Source: Pseudomonadota bacterium
GTDB lineage: Bacteria; Myxococcota_A; UBA796; UBA9615
Direction: 5' to 3'
Length of the DNA stretch: 58,754 bases
NCBI GenBank assembly: GCA_024229515.1
Contig: JAAESI010000096.1
Span: forward strand, 1-58,754
The notes under the pieces were generated by a model. That model was not told the DNA's origin, did not search any database, and saw only the letters and a program-made list of their open reading frames with translations. Below, piece after piece: positions 36,887 through 45,250 of this stretch. A program made the translations under genes and the position numbers. Numbering within the stretch: the first letter of the stretch is position 1; each line of letters starts with the position of its first letter.

Positions 36887-38053
36887 TCAGAACCCCGGAC
36901 CGCCGTAGACCACGAACGCGGCGCCGGCGAGGGAGCCTCCCTGGCCGTCGCCGGGGGCGCCGATGATGAGGTCGTCGAATCCGTCGGCGTCCAGATCGCC
37001 GGCGCCGGCGACGGAGGATCCCGTGGTTGCGAACTGGTACAGCCCCTCCCCGAGCAGCGTCGCATCGGCGTCGGCCAGGTCCACGCCGCCTGGGGCGAGG
37101 GGCCCGTACAGGAGGTAAGCGCCTCCGAGCACGAAGTCGAAACCGTCGCGCCGGATTCCCGTCGCGCCGATCAGCAGGTCCGAGGCGCCATCGCCGTCGA
37201 CGTCGCCGGCGTGGGCGACAGACCAGCCAACCTCCCGACTGTCCGGGACTCCCTCTTTGGCCCCCTCCGCGATGAAGATGAGATCCGCGTCTCGAGCGGC
37301 CAAGGTGCCGTCCAGAGGACCGAAGAAGACGTACGCCTCCCCCCCAGGCCGCTCTTCGGCGAGGCCCCATTTGTCATCGGACAGGAAGAACTCGCAACCG
37401 TGGTAGGAACCGAGGATGAGGTCATCGAGCCCGTCTCCGTTGAGGTCCCCAGCGGCGATGGAGCGTCCGAAGGTGCTCGCATGCTCGTTGAAGTCCCCAT
37501 CGGAGTTCCAGTTTCGACACCGCCTCCCGGTGATCCGCGCATCGGCCTGGGTCAGATCGACCTCCCCCGAGAGGGGCCCGTTGACGATAGAGACTAGGCC
37601 GTCCTGGTCGTCGGCGTGCCACTGGGTGTCGGTGCCCTCATCGTGGAACGAGGGGTCTCCGATGGCCACGTCGTCGAAGCCGTCGCCGTTGAAGTCGCCG
37701 GAGGCGAGCGCCCGCCGCCGGTGCTCAGGCTGCTCGGGTGTTAGGACCGCTGTCGCGTCCGCTGGCGCAAGGCTCTCCTCAATCGGGCTCGTATGAAGCA
37801 GCAGCGGGTACTGAGTCGACGGCTGCCGAATCGTCATCAGGACATCGTCCAGGGCGTCTCCATCGGTGTCGCCCACCGGAGCGATCGCGCAAACCGAGAC
37901 GGCTGGCTCCTGATCTTCGGTGAGTATGACGCGAGCATCCTGAAGACCAAGCTCTCCGGTCAGCTGTCCATCAAAGAGCGCGACACCGTGTCCGCAGCCC
38001 CCATCCAGAACGATCTCACGGCCCCCCGCCTCGAAGAACCGGCCCGCCCACAT
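36887..38053 (-). CDS. FG-GAP-repeat protein missing its N-terminus
   Basis: The predicted protein has 388 residues from the only ATG in reach. It has no signal peptide, no Asp linker and no MopE motif, unlike the intact family members at 1343 and 3148. The frame stays FG-GAP-like upstream of the ATG (GDRLADFMWAGRFFEAGG) until a TAG near 38080, so the 5' end of the gene is gone. Intact units such as GDFNGDGFDDVAIGD and GDVDGDGASDLLIG and the ending VVYGGPGF match the paralogues. Without a secretion signal the product is unlikely to reach the surface, so this is probably a broken gene. A TIR-domain gene overlaps the missing end on the opposite strand. Confidence 0.7.
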   Translation of the reverse strand: MWAGRFFEAGGREIVLDGGCGHGVALFDGQLTGELGLQDARVILTEDQEPAVSVCAIAPVGDTDGDALDDVLMTIRQPSTQYPLLLHTSPIEESLAPADATAVLTPEQPEHRRRALASGDFNGDGFDDVAIGDPSFHDEGTDTQWHADDQDGLVSIVNGPLSGEVDLTQADARITGRRCRNWNSDGDFNEHASTFGRSIAAGDLNGDGLDDLILGSYHGCEFFLSDDKWGLAEERPGGEAYVFFGPLDGTLAARDADLIFIAEGAKEGVPDSREVGWSVAHAGDVDGDGASDLLIGATGIRRDGFDFVLGGAYLLYGPLAPGGVDLADADATLLGEGLYQFATTGSSVAGAGDLDADGFDDLIIGAPGDGQGGSLAGAAFVVYGGPGF

Positions 38054-38716
38054 GAAATCGGCCAGGCGGTCGCCGACCTAGTCGCGGGACGGAAGCGCCG
38101 GCTGGTCGAGGCCGCCGACCGCAAGAAGAAGAAGAAGAAGAAGCGTTCTGCGGGCGGACCGCGCCTGTTTGTGAGCCACGCGTCGGCGGACAGCACACTG
38201 GTGGCCGCGCTCGTCGCCCTCCTGAAAGCAGCTTTCTTCGCGAAGACCGGCGACCTCAATTTCGTGTGCACCTCCGATCCGGGGCACACAATCGAGACGG
38301 GCTCCGATACCCCCGGAACGATCGCGAAGAAGATCGAGGCGTCTTCCGGGCTCGTCGTCCTCGTCACGCCAGCGAGCCTTCATTCTCAGTACGTCATGTA
38401 CGAACTTGGTGCTGCGGGGGCACGCGGGCAGCGGATCGCCCCGGTCGTCGCCTCCGGTGCGAGGTTCGAGGATCTCCCAGGCGCGTTGTCGAACCGCAGT
38501 GCAGTTGACGGAACGAAACCGGACCGAGTCTGGCGTTTGTTGAAGGACTTGGAGAAGTGGACGGGCTGGACCCAGCGGCAACCCGCGATGGTCTCCAGGG
38601 CCGTCGAGGATTTCGTGCTGGCGGCGGGGGAACTGCGGAGTGCGTTGGGGCTTCAGGAGTCGGTCCGTGACCTTGCAGTCCGCCGGTTCGCCTTCAAGCC
38701 CCAGGATCCCTCCTGA
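37793..38716 (+). CDS. TIR-domain protein with N-terminus overprinted on FG-GAP gene
   Basis: The longest frame has 307 residues. Residues 123-260 form a TIR_2-like domain: PRLFVSHASADSTLV at its start and HSQYVMYELGAAGA, where Glu204 occupies the position of the catalytic Glu of TIR NADases. A run of seven Lys (111-117) precedes it. The first 85 residues are antisense to the FG-GAP gene and look like noise; a GTG at 37988 would shorten them. TIR domains act as NAD-cleaving or signalling effectors, often in anti-phage defence, but no partner sensor gene is visible here. The junction near 38055-38085 suggests the TIR gene arrived by recombination and lost its own start. Confidence 0.75.
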   Translation: MKQQRVLSRRLPNRHQDIVQGVSIGVAHRSDRANRDGWLLIFGEYDASILKTKLSGQLSIKERDTVSAAPIQNDLTAPRLEEPARPHEIGQAVADLVAGRKRRLVEAADRKKKKKKKRSAGGPRLFVSHASADSTLVAALVALLKAAFFAKTGDLNFVCTSDPGHTIETGSDTPGTIAKKIEASSGLVVLVTPASLHSQYVMYELGAAGARGQRIAPVVASGARFEDLPGALSNRSAVDGTKPDRVWRLLKDLEKWTGWTQRQPAMVSRAVEDFVLAAGELRSALGLQESVRDLAVRRFAFKPQDPS

Positions 38717-38812
38717 ACCCAGACGGGCGCGGCTACTTGCCTCTGTGTTTCTTTGGCACAGGTACCCGCCCCCTGAGTTGACCCCGCCCCCGGGCGCCGT
38801 GAAGATTCGCCC

Positions 38813-39478
38813 ATGAACCGCTCGCTGCCGCTCCTGCTCGCCGTCGTCGTAACCGCCTGCTCCGGTGGCGACGACCCCGCCCCGCCCCCCGAAGTCGTGG
38901 ATCGCCAGGTCGAAGAGACCCCCGCGCCGCCGGCCGAACCCGAGTTCATGTTCCGGTTCGGTGACTCCTCGAAGGTGGCCTTCGTCAGCACCAAGAACGA
39001 GGGCGTCGAGGTCCCCGGCTCGTTCCTCGGGATCACCGGCGGACTCAACCTGACCGACGGCGACATCAGCACCATGACCGGCGACTTCAGCGTCGCGCTC
39101 GAGCGCGTCGACACCGCCGAGCCGGCTCGAGATCTGAACATCCGGCAGGCCGTCTTCGGGCTCGCCGCCGACGCCAGCGGTGAGGCGAGGGTGACCGTCA
39201 CCCGGGTCCAGCCCGGCACCAACGTGCTCGAGGTCGGGGGCGAGACCGATGCCCAGGCCGATCTCGACCTGACGCTCCTCGGCACCACCACCAGCCACAC
39301 CGCGAAGATCAAGGTCGGCCGGACCAGCACCGGCTACACCGTCACCTCCCTGCAGCCGGTCGAACTGTCGATGGAAGCGCTCGGCCTCGGCGACGGCAGG
39401 GCGGCCCTCAAGGAGCGCTGCGGACACACCCAGCTCGGCGACGGCGTGACCGTCTCGGTGGAGCTCGCGGTGGAGTAG
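38813..39478 (+). CDS. YceI-like lipoprotein
   Basis: The predicted protein has 221 residues. The signal SLPLLLAVVVTAC gives a lipid-anchored N-terminus, followed by a Pro/Glu-rich spacer. The remainder matches the YceI lipid-binding barrel pattern: KVAFVSTKNEGVEVPGSFLG, then GDISTMTGDFSVALERVDT and the conserved Arg/Asn region PARDLNIRQAVFG. Members bind polyisoprenoid or other lipids in the periplasm; some respond to alkaline or osmotic stress. It is a single gene with its own 96-base upstream spacer and no obvious operon partner. Confidence 0.78.
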   Translation: MNRSLPLLLAVVVTACSGGDDPAPPPEVVDRQVEETPAPPAEPEFMFRFGDSSKVAFVSTKNEGVEVPGSFLGITGGLNLTDGDISTMTGDFSVALERVDTAEPARDLNIRQAVFGLAADASGEARVTVTRVQPGTNVLEVGGETDAQADLDLTLLGTTTSHTAKIKVGRTSTGYTVTSLQPVELSMEALGLGDGRAALKERCGHTQLGDGVTVSVELAVE

Positions 39479-39606
39479 CCCTCACGCGCGCGGCAGATAT
39501 TCCGGCGGCTCGCCCCCCTTTCCTGCATGATCCATCCGCCCCGGTTGCCCGTAGTGCGATCGAAGTGGTTGGAACTGCTCAGGATTGAAAACTTCCAGAC
39601 ACCGTG

Positions 39607-39647
39607 TTGACAAATCGTTGACAATCAACGATTTGGCCGTCTAGATT
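39607..39647 (+). promoter_or_regulatory. Sigma70-like promoter of the TSP3/VWA lipoprotein gene
   Basis: A perfect TTGACA (-35) at 39618-39623 is followed after 18 bases by TAGATT (-10 like, four of six) at 39642-39647, about 30 bases before the ATG at 39678. A second TTGACA lies at 39607-39612. This AT-rich stretch stands out in a very GC-rich region. Confidence 0.55.
39612..39634. promoter_or_regulatory. Palindrome overlapping the -35 box, putative operator
   Basis: AAATCGTTGA and TCAACGATTT form a perfect 10-bp inverted repeat separated by CAA. It covers the -35 hexamer, so a dimeric regulator bound here would block or control RNA polymerase. There is no T-run, so it is not an intrinsic terminator. 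Confidence 0.6.
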
Positions 39648-39677
39648 CGGCCCCGGAGAGTCTGGTTGGGAGCCCGC

Positions 39678-42116
39678 ATGCGTACATCGATCGTCACATC
39701 ACTCGCCCTCGCCCTTCTTCTCAGCGGCTGCTGGGAAGGCTGGAACAACGGCGACGGCACCGGCATCGACCTTGAGGACTCCCTCGACAGCGACGGTGAC
39801 GGCATCCCCGACGACGACGAAGGCACCGACGACGCCGACAACGACGGCACGCCCAACTACCTGGACGAGGACAGCGACGGCGACGGCATCCCCGACGCCA
39901 CCGAAGGCGACGTCGACAGTGACGGCGACGGCATCCCCGACTACCTCGACCTGGACTCCGACAACGACGGCATCCCCGACGCCACCGAAGGCGACGGCGA
40001 CGCGGACGGCGACGGCATCCCCAACTACCTCGACGACGACTCGGACGGCGACGGCATTCCCGACAGCGTCGAAGGTGACGGCGACAGCGACGGCGACGGC
40101 ATCCCCGACTTCCTCGACACCGACGCGGACAACGACGGCATCGACGACGCCGACGAGGGCTCCGAGGACATCGACGGCGACGGCATCCCGAACGACCTGG
40201 ACGACGACTCGGACGGCGACGGCATCCCCGACGGCGAAGACGACGACGTGGACGGCGACGGCATCCCCAACGACGTCGAAGGTGACGGCGACGCGGACGG
40301 CGACGGCATCCCCAACTACTACGACCTCGACAGCGACGGCGACGGCATCCCCGACAGCATCGAAGGCGACGGCGACGCGGACGGCGACGGCATCCCCAAC
40401 TTCCTGGACACCGACAGCGACGGTGACGGGTACGAGGACGGCGTCGAAGGCACCGAGGACATCGACGGCGACGGCCTCCCCAACTTCCTGGACGAGGACA
40501 GCGACGGCGACGGCATCCCCGACAGCTCCGACCCGGACGTGGACGGCGACGGCATCCCCAACGACGTCGAGGGCGAAGACGACCCGGACGGCGACGGCAT
40601 CCCCAACTACCTGGACCTGGACAGCGACGGCGACACCATCCCCGACGCCGACGAAGGCTGGGACGACATCGACGGTGACGGCATCCCGAACTTCCTCGAC
40701 GAGGACAGCGACGGCGACGGCATCCCCGACGGCGAAGACGACGACTACGACGGCGACGGCATCCCCAACGACGAGGAGTCCGACGGCGACAGCGACGGCG
40801 ACGGCGTGCCCGACTGGGCCGACCCGGACTCCGACAACGACGGCATCCCCGACGGCGACGAGATCGACACCGACCCGACGAACCCGGACACGGACGGCGA
40901 CGGCTGGACGGACCTGCAGGAGCAGATCTGCGGCTCCGACCCGCTCGACCCGGACAGCACCTGCGACGGCTTCAACGGGGAGATCCCCGGCGGCGTCGAG
41001 TCCGAGGTCATCGTGACCTACCAGACGCAGGTCCAGATGGGAGACGTGCACTTCATCCTCGACGAGACGGGCTCCATGCAGGGCACTCTCGACAGCGTGA
41101 AGGACAACTTCGGCGACGTGGTCGGCGCGGTGGCGAGCCTCATCCCCGACCTGACCTTCGGCGTCAGCTCGTACGACGACTACAACTTCGGGAACATGGG
41201 CTCCGGCAGCGACAAGCCGTTCCACCCGCGACAGCAGCAGACCAGCGACGTGGCCGCGGCCCAGTCGGCGCTCAACAACCTGTACGCCGGCGGCGGCTGG
41301 GACTGGCCCGAGTCCACCATCGAGGCGCTCTACCAGGCGGCCACCGGCTTCGGCTACGACCAGGACTGCGACGACAACTTCGACGGCGAAGACGACGTCG
41401 CGCCGTTCCAGTCGTTCGTGGGCGATGCCTTCGGCGGCACGGTCGCCGGCCGGTACGACTCCAGCGTGCCCGGCACCGGCACCCTGGGCGGCAACGGCTA
41501 CCGCGAGGGCGCCGTGCCGATCCTCGTCTACGCCACGGACGCCACGGTGCGGAACGCGTTCCCGCCGTACGGCGAGGGGCCCAACGGCAGCAGCGACATC
41601 CCCGGCTGCATCGACGCCAACACGGCGATGCTGAACGCGGCGATGGGCAGCATCAACGCCAAGGCGATCGGCATCACCGCGCGCACGAACGACGCCTCCT
41701 CGGCGATGACCGAGGTCGCCCAGTTCACCGACTCCTGGCTCGACCTGGACGGTGACGGCACGCCCGACAGCAACGAGTGGATGGTCTACAGCTCCAACAG
41801 CTACGACATCGTCGACCAGGTGATGACGGGCATCGAGGAGTTCACCGCCAACGTCACCTACGACATGACGATGGAGTACACCGACGACGACGCCTACGTC
41901 GTGACGGTGGACCCGCCGAGCTACACCGCCATCCCCGCGATGAACGAGGTGCAGTTCACGCTGACGCTGTCGCCGAGCCCCGCGGAGCTCGAGACGATGT
42001 TCAGCGACACGGTCTACGTCGTGCCGACGATCCTCTACGGCGACTCCGAGGTCATCCTCGCCGCCTGGGACCTCGTCTTCGTGGTCACCGCGCCGGACTC
42101 GCCGCTCCTCCCGTAG
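39678..42116 (+). CDS. Lipoprotein with long thrombospondin-type-3-like calcium repeats and a VWA domain
   Basis: The predicted protein has 812 residues. The ATG at 39678 (GGGAG at 39668-39672) gives [11 protein letters not shown], a good lipobox. Residues about 30-415 are tandem DxDGDGIPD/N units of the thrombospondin type 3 class, which bind calcium and form a stiff rod. A VWA-like domain follows: [15 protein letters not shown] (DxTxS metal site), [29 protein letters not shown]-terminal beta domain ends the protein. It is likely a surface-exposed adhesive protein held off the membrane by its repeat rod. A strong promoter with an operator-like palindrome precedes it, suggesting regulated expression. 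Confidence 0.88.
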   Translation: MRTSIVTSLALALLLSGCWEGWNNGDGTGIDLEDSLDSDGDGIPDDDEGTDDADNDGTPNYLDEDSDGDGIPDATEGDVDSDGDGIPDYLDLDSDNDGIPDATEGDGDADGDGIPNYLDDDSDGDGIPDSVEGDGDSDGDGIPDFLDTDADNDGIDDADEGSEDIDGDGIPNDLDDDSDGDGIPDGEDDDVDGDGIPNDVEGDGDADGDGIPNYYDLDSDGDGIPDSIEGDGDADGDGIPNFLDTDSDGDGYEDGVEGTEDIDGDGLPNFLDEDSDGDGIPDSSDPDVDGDGIPNDVEGEDDPDGDGIPNYLDLDSDGDTIPDADEGWDDIDGDGIPNFLDEDSDGDGIPDGEDDDYDGDGIPNDEESDGDSDGDGVPDWADPDSDNDGIPDGDEIDTDPTNPDTDGDGWTDLQEQICGSDPLDPDSTCDGFNGEIPGGVESEVIVTYQTQVQMGDVHFILDETGSMQGTLDSVKDNFGDVVGAVASLIPDLTFGVSSYDDYNFGNMGSGSDKPFHPRQQQTSDVAAAQSALNNLYAGGGWDWPESTIEALYQAATGFGYDQDCDDNFDGEDDVAPFQSFVGDAFGGTVAGRYDSSVPGTGTLGGNGYREGAVPILVYATDATVRNAFPPYGEGPNGSSDIPGCIDANTAMLNAAMGSINAKAIGITARTNDASSAMTEVAQFTDSWLDLDGDGTPDSNEWMVYSSNSYDIVDQVMTGIEEFTANVTYDMTMEYTDDDAYVVTVDPPSYTAIPAMNEVQFTLTLSPSPAELETMFSDTVYVVPTILYGDSEVILAAWDLVFVVTAPDSPLLP
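39780..40900 (+). repeat. Tandem [13 protein letters not shown] coding repeat
   Basis: Over 1.1 kb of GAC/GGC-rich repeats (core GACGGCGACGGCATCCCCGA) encode the thrombospondin type 3 rod. Units vary between dipeptide spacers (NYLD, ATEG, SVEG, FLDT), so they are not identical DNA repeats. Recombination between them could change rod length. Confidence 0.8.
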
Positions 42117-42142
42117 GCCGGCTGCGTTAAAGTCCCGGCGTG

Positions 42143-42541
42143 ATGGGCACCGGTCCGACCGCCAGCGAGACCAAGCGAAACGTGCTTCGAGTCCTCCTCG
42201 TGGAGGGGTCGCAGAGCGTCAAGCTGGTGGTCGACCCCGAGAAGCTGGACACCCTGAGCGGCTTCCCCGATCGCGTCATCACCGGGTACGACGACGGCAT
42301 CCCCCTGGACCTGAACCCGGCGTGGCCACTGGAGCTCGATCTGGACGACCCGATCTCCCTCGGAGTCAGCCTCTCGTTCGGCGGACAGGTCTGCCGCTGC
42401 CGCGTCGCCTGGGCCGCCATCACCACCGTCGCGGTCGGCCTCGGCGGGGTGCGCTGGGAGCACGAGGATCACGATCCCTCGCCGCCCGCGGCGCCTCCCC
42501 CGCAGACCGCCAGCGGCACGCACCTGCGGGTCGTGAAGTAG
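42143..42541 (+). CDS. sspB: SspB-like ClpXP adaptor
   Basis: The predicted protein has 132 residues from ATG 42143 (a GTG three bases upstream is also possible). The body matches the SspB fold in order: KLVVDPEK near the N-terminus, VITGYDDGIPLDLNPAWP, and ISLGVSLSFGGQVCRCRVAW. An Asp/Pro-rich flexible tail follows and ends in GTHLRVVK, equal to the ClpX-binding XB peptide of E. coli SspB (LRVVK). SspB delivers ssrA-tagged proteins to ClpXP. Neither clpX nor clpP is in the window. It is eight bases before the next gene's GTG, so possibly co-transcribed with a surface lipoprotein gene, an odd pairing. Confidence 0.85.
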   Translation: MGTGPTASETKRNVLRVLLVEGSQSVKLVVDPEKLDTLSGFPDRVITGYDDGIPLDLNPAWPLELDLDDPISLGVSLSFGGQVCRCRVAWAAITTVAVGLGGVRWEHEDHDPSPPAAPPPQTASGTHLRVVK

Positions 42542-42549
42542 GGGCCTGC

Positions 42550-45222
42550 GTGCGGTTGGTCTTGACCCTCGGTCTTGCCCTCACCCTGCTCGGCTGCCCG
42601 GGCATCCTCGACACGGACAACGACGGCGCTCCGGACGCGACCGACTGCGCCCCCGACGACCCCGACATCTACCCCGGCGCCCCGGACTCCTTCGGCGACG
42701 GCATCGACTCGGACTGCGACGGGTGCGCCGACGCGGACGCCGGCGACGGGGTCGACGCCGACTGCGACGGCTACCCGGCCAACGGCGAAGGGGCCGGGCT
42801 GCGCGACTGCGACGACAGCAGTCCCGACGTCCACCCCGACGCCGAAGAGATCCCCAACGACGGCATCGACCAGGACTGCGACGAGGTGGACTGCATCGAC
42901 GAGGATCTGGACGGGTTCTGTGCCGGAATCGACGACTGCGCCGACGCCGACGCGACCGTCTACCTGGGCGCCCCCGAGGCCGCCGACTGCCTCGACCACG
43001 ACTGCGACGGAACTGCCAGCGAGGGCACCTCGGGGGCCGACGACGACTTCGACGGCTCGTGCGAAGGCGTCGACCTGGGCGCCGGCCTGCAGTGCTGCGA
43101 GGTCACCGCCGAGGTGGGGGACTGCGATGACGGCGACCCCGCCTCCAACCTCAACGACCTGGACGGCGACGGCGTCGACACCTGCTCCGGCGACTGCGAC
43201 GACGGCGACGACGACCGCGCCCCCGGCCTCCCCGAGGTCTGCGATGGCAAGGACAACGACTGCCTCGACGGCCTGCCCGCCGACGAGGAGGACGGCGACG
43301 GCGACGGCGTGTCGCTGTGCGACGGCGACTGCGACGATGACGACGACACCCTGCTCCCCGGCGACGGCGACCTCGACGGGTACTCCACGTGCGAGGGCGA
43401 CTGCGATGACGGCGATCCCCTCCTGACCCCCGTGGACGCCGACGTGGACGGCTTCTCCAGCTGCACAGGCGACTGCGACGACGATGACATCGACATCCAC
43501 CCCGACGCCGTGGAGCTCTGCGACGGCCTCGACACGGACTGCGACGGCACGCTCCCCGCGGACGAGGTCGATGTCGACGGCGACGGCTACCCGCTGTGCG
43601 AGGACTGCGACGACGACAACGACGCGATGAACCTGGATGACGTCGACGGGGACGGCTTCTCCTCCTGCGAGGGCGACTGCAACGAGGGCAACCCCGGGAT
43701 CAACCCTTTCGTTACCGACATCGTCGGGGACGGGATCGACCAGAACTGCGACGGCATCGACGGCACCGACTTCGACCAGGACGGCTGGGCGTCGCTGGCC
43801 TCCGGTGGCGCCGACTGCGACGACCAGGTCCCGGAGCTCAACCTCAGCGACACCGACGCCGACACCGTCACCTCGTGCGATGGCGACTGCGACGACAACG
43901 ATTCCTCCCTCCAGACGCTGGACGTCGACGGCGACAGCTGGTCCTCCTGCGAGGGCGACTGCGACGACGCGGACCCGGCCCTGCACCCTCACGCCATCGA
44001 GATCCCCTTCGACGGCGTCGACCAGAGCTGCAGCGGCGTCGACTACTGCGAAGACCTCAACTGCGATGGCTGGCCCGACATCGTCTTCGCCAACAACTTC
44101 AGCGGTGCCAGCGCCTACATCGACTCGTGGATCTACTGGGGCGGTCCTGACGGTTGGTCGGACGCCTCACGGTCCGGCGTGCCCACCGTCGGTGCGGGCG
44201 TCGTCGAGTTCGCCGATCTGGACGGCGACGGCTACCTCGATATCGTCTTCGGTAGCCACTATGACCTATCCACCTACGTGCTGGACTCGTACGTCTACTG
44301 GGGGGGCCCCGCCGGGTACTCGGACGGCGATCGCACGTCCCTACCGACCATCGCCGCATCGGGCATCGGCATCGCCGACCTCGACGACGACGGCCTGCTC
44401 GACATCCTCTACTCCAACTACTGGAACTCGGTGACGGTGGTCCAGGACTCCTACCTCTACTGGGGGAGCTTGACCGGCTACTCGACGGGCGACCGGGCGA
44501 CGATCCCGAGCGTCGGCGGCTGGGGCAACGACCTGGTCGACGTGGACGGTGACGGCTCCCTCGACATCGTGATGGCGAACCACCGCGATGACTCGTCGGA
44601 TTACACCATCGACTCCTGGATCTACTGGGGCGGCTTCCCCGACTACTCCTCCGCCAACCGCGACGGGCTCCCCACGCTGGGCGCCTACGGCATCCGCGCC
44701 GCCGACCTCAACAGCGACGGCTTCACCGACTTCGCGGTGGCGAGCTACTGGGACGGCTTCATCTTCGACCAGGACTCCACCGTCTTCTGGGGCTCGGCGG
44801 GTGGCTGGACGACCTCGACTGCGCTCCCCACCACCGGCGGCGCAGCCGTGTCGATCGCCGATCTGGACGGGGACGGAGACGACGACCTGCTCTTCTCCTG
44901 CTCCCGCTCCGGGAGCAACTTCCTGGTCGACTCGCTCATCTACTGGAACGACGCGGGCAGCTTCGACCCGTCCGACTTCCAGGCCCTCCCCACCCAGGGC
45001 GCCAAGCTCAACCACGTCGCCGACTTCGACCAGGACGGCTACCTCGACATCGCGTTCGCCAACTGGCGGGAGACCACGCCCAACTGGCTGGTCGACTCGT
45101 ACATCTACTGGGGCGGCCCCACCGGCTTCTCCGTCGCCGACCGGACGGACTTGCCGACCCAGGGAGCGGCGGGGGTCAAGGTCGCGGGTCCGGGCATCGA
45201 CCACCCCCGCAGCACGCCCTGA
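42550..45222 (+). CDS. Large MopE/FG-GAP-like lipoprotein
   Basis: The predicted protein has 890 residues. GTG at 42550 gives a lipoprotein signal (LVLTLGLALTLLGC). Residues 20-500 carry many MopE-type units (DCDDSSPDVHPDAEEIPND, CEGDCDDGDPLL), rich in Cys and Asp and probably metal-binding. Residues 510-885 are FG-GAP/VCBS-like repeats, each with a short DSxIYWGG element (DSWIYWGGPDGWS, DSYVYWGGPAGYS) and an ADLDGDGxxD loop. Such proteins are frequent in Myxococcota and presumed surface-displayed; specific function unknown. Homology to the copies at 1343 and 3148 is by architecture rather than close identity. Confidence 0.87.
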   Translation: MRLVLTLGLALTLLGCPGILDTDNDGAPDATDCAPDDPDIYPGAPDSFGDGIDSDCDGCADADAGDGVDADCDGYPANGEGAGLRDCDDSSPDVHPDAEEIPNDGIDQDCDEVDCIDEDLDGFCAGIDDCADADATVYLGAPEAADCLDHDCDGTASEGTSGADDDFDGSCEGVDLGAGLQCCEVTAEVGDCDDGDPASNLNDLDGDGVDTCSGDCDDGDDDRAPGLPEVCDGKDNDCLDGLPADEEDGDGDGVSLCDGDCDDDDDTLLPGDGDLDGYSTCEGDCDDGDPLLTPVDADVDGFSSCTGDCDDDDIDIHPDAVELCDGLDTDCDGTLPADEVDVDGDGYPLCEDCDDDNDAMNLDDVDGDGFSSCEGDCNEGNPGINPFVTDIVGDGIDQNCDGIDGTDFDQDGWASLASGGADCDDQVPELNLSDTDADTVTSCDGDCDDNDSSLQTLDVDGDSWSSCEGDCDDADPALHPHAIEIPFDGVDQSCSGVDYCEDLNCDGWPDIVFANNFSGASAYIDSWIYWGGPDGWSDASRSGVPTVGAGVVEFADLDGDGYLDIVFGSHYDLSTYVLDSYVYWGGPAGYSDGDRTSLPTIAASGIGIADLDDDGLLDILYSNYWNSVTVVQDSYLYWGSLTGYSTGDRATIPSVGGWGNDLVDVDGDGSLDIVMANHRDDSSDYTIDSWIYWGGFPDYSSANRDGLPTLGAYGIRAADLNSDGFTDFAVASYWDGFIFDQDSTVFWGSAGGWTTSTALPTTGGAAVSIADLDGDGDDDLLFSCSRSGSNFLVDSLIYWNDAGSFDPSDFQALPTQGAKLNHVADFDQDGYLDIAFANWRETTPNWLVDSYIYWGGPTGFSVADRTDLPTQGAAGVKVAGPGIDHPRSTP

Positions 45223-45250
45223 TCGCGCGCCGGGGTGGTACACACCCCCG

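Noticed and set aside
38131..38151. AAG repeat (poly-Lys) in the TIR gene considered as a slippage site
   Set aside because: It is a trinucleotide repeat that would change length in frame, and no frame break is seen there.
39780..40900. Regular repeats considered as a CRISPR-like array
   Set aside because: They are in-frame coding repeats without unique spacers of constant length and encode calcium-binding motifs.
39699..41225. 508-codon minus-strand frame opposite the TSP3 repeats
   Set aside because: It is the reverse reading of GAC/GGC repeats, giving VAVAVxVGDAV runs with no biological pattern.
45231..45250. GC-rich hairpin before the ABC-F gene considered as a terminator
   Set aside because: The stem is short, there is no T-run, and it lies directly against the ATG at 45251.
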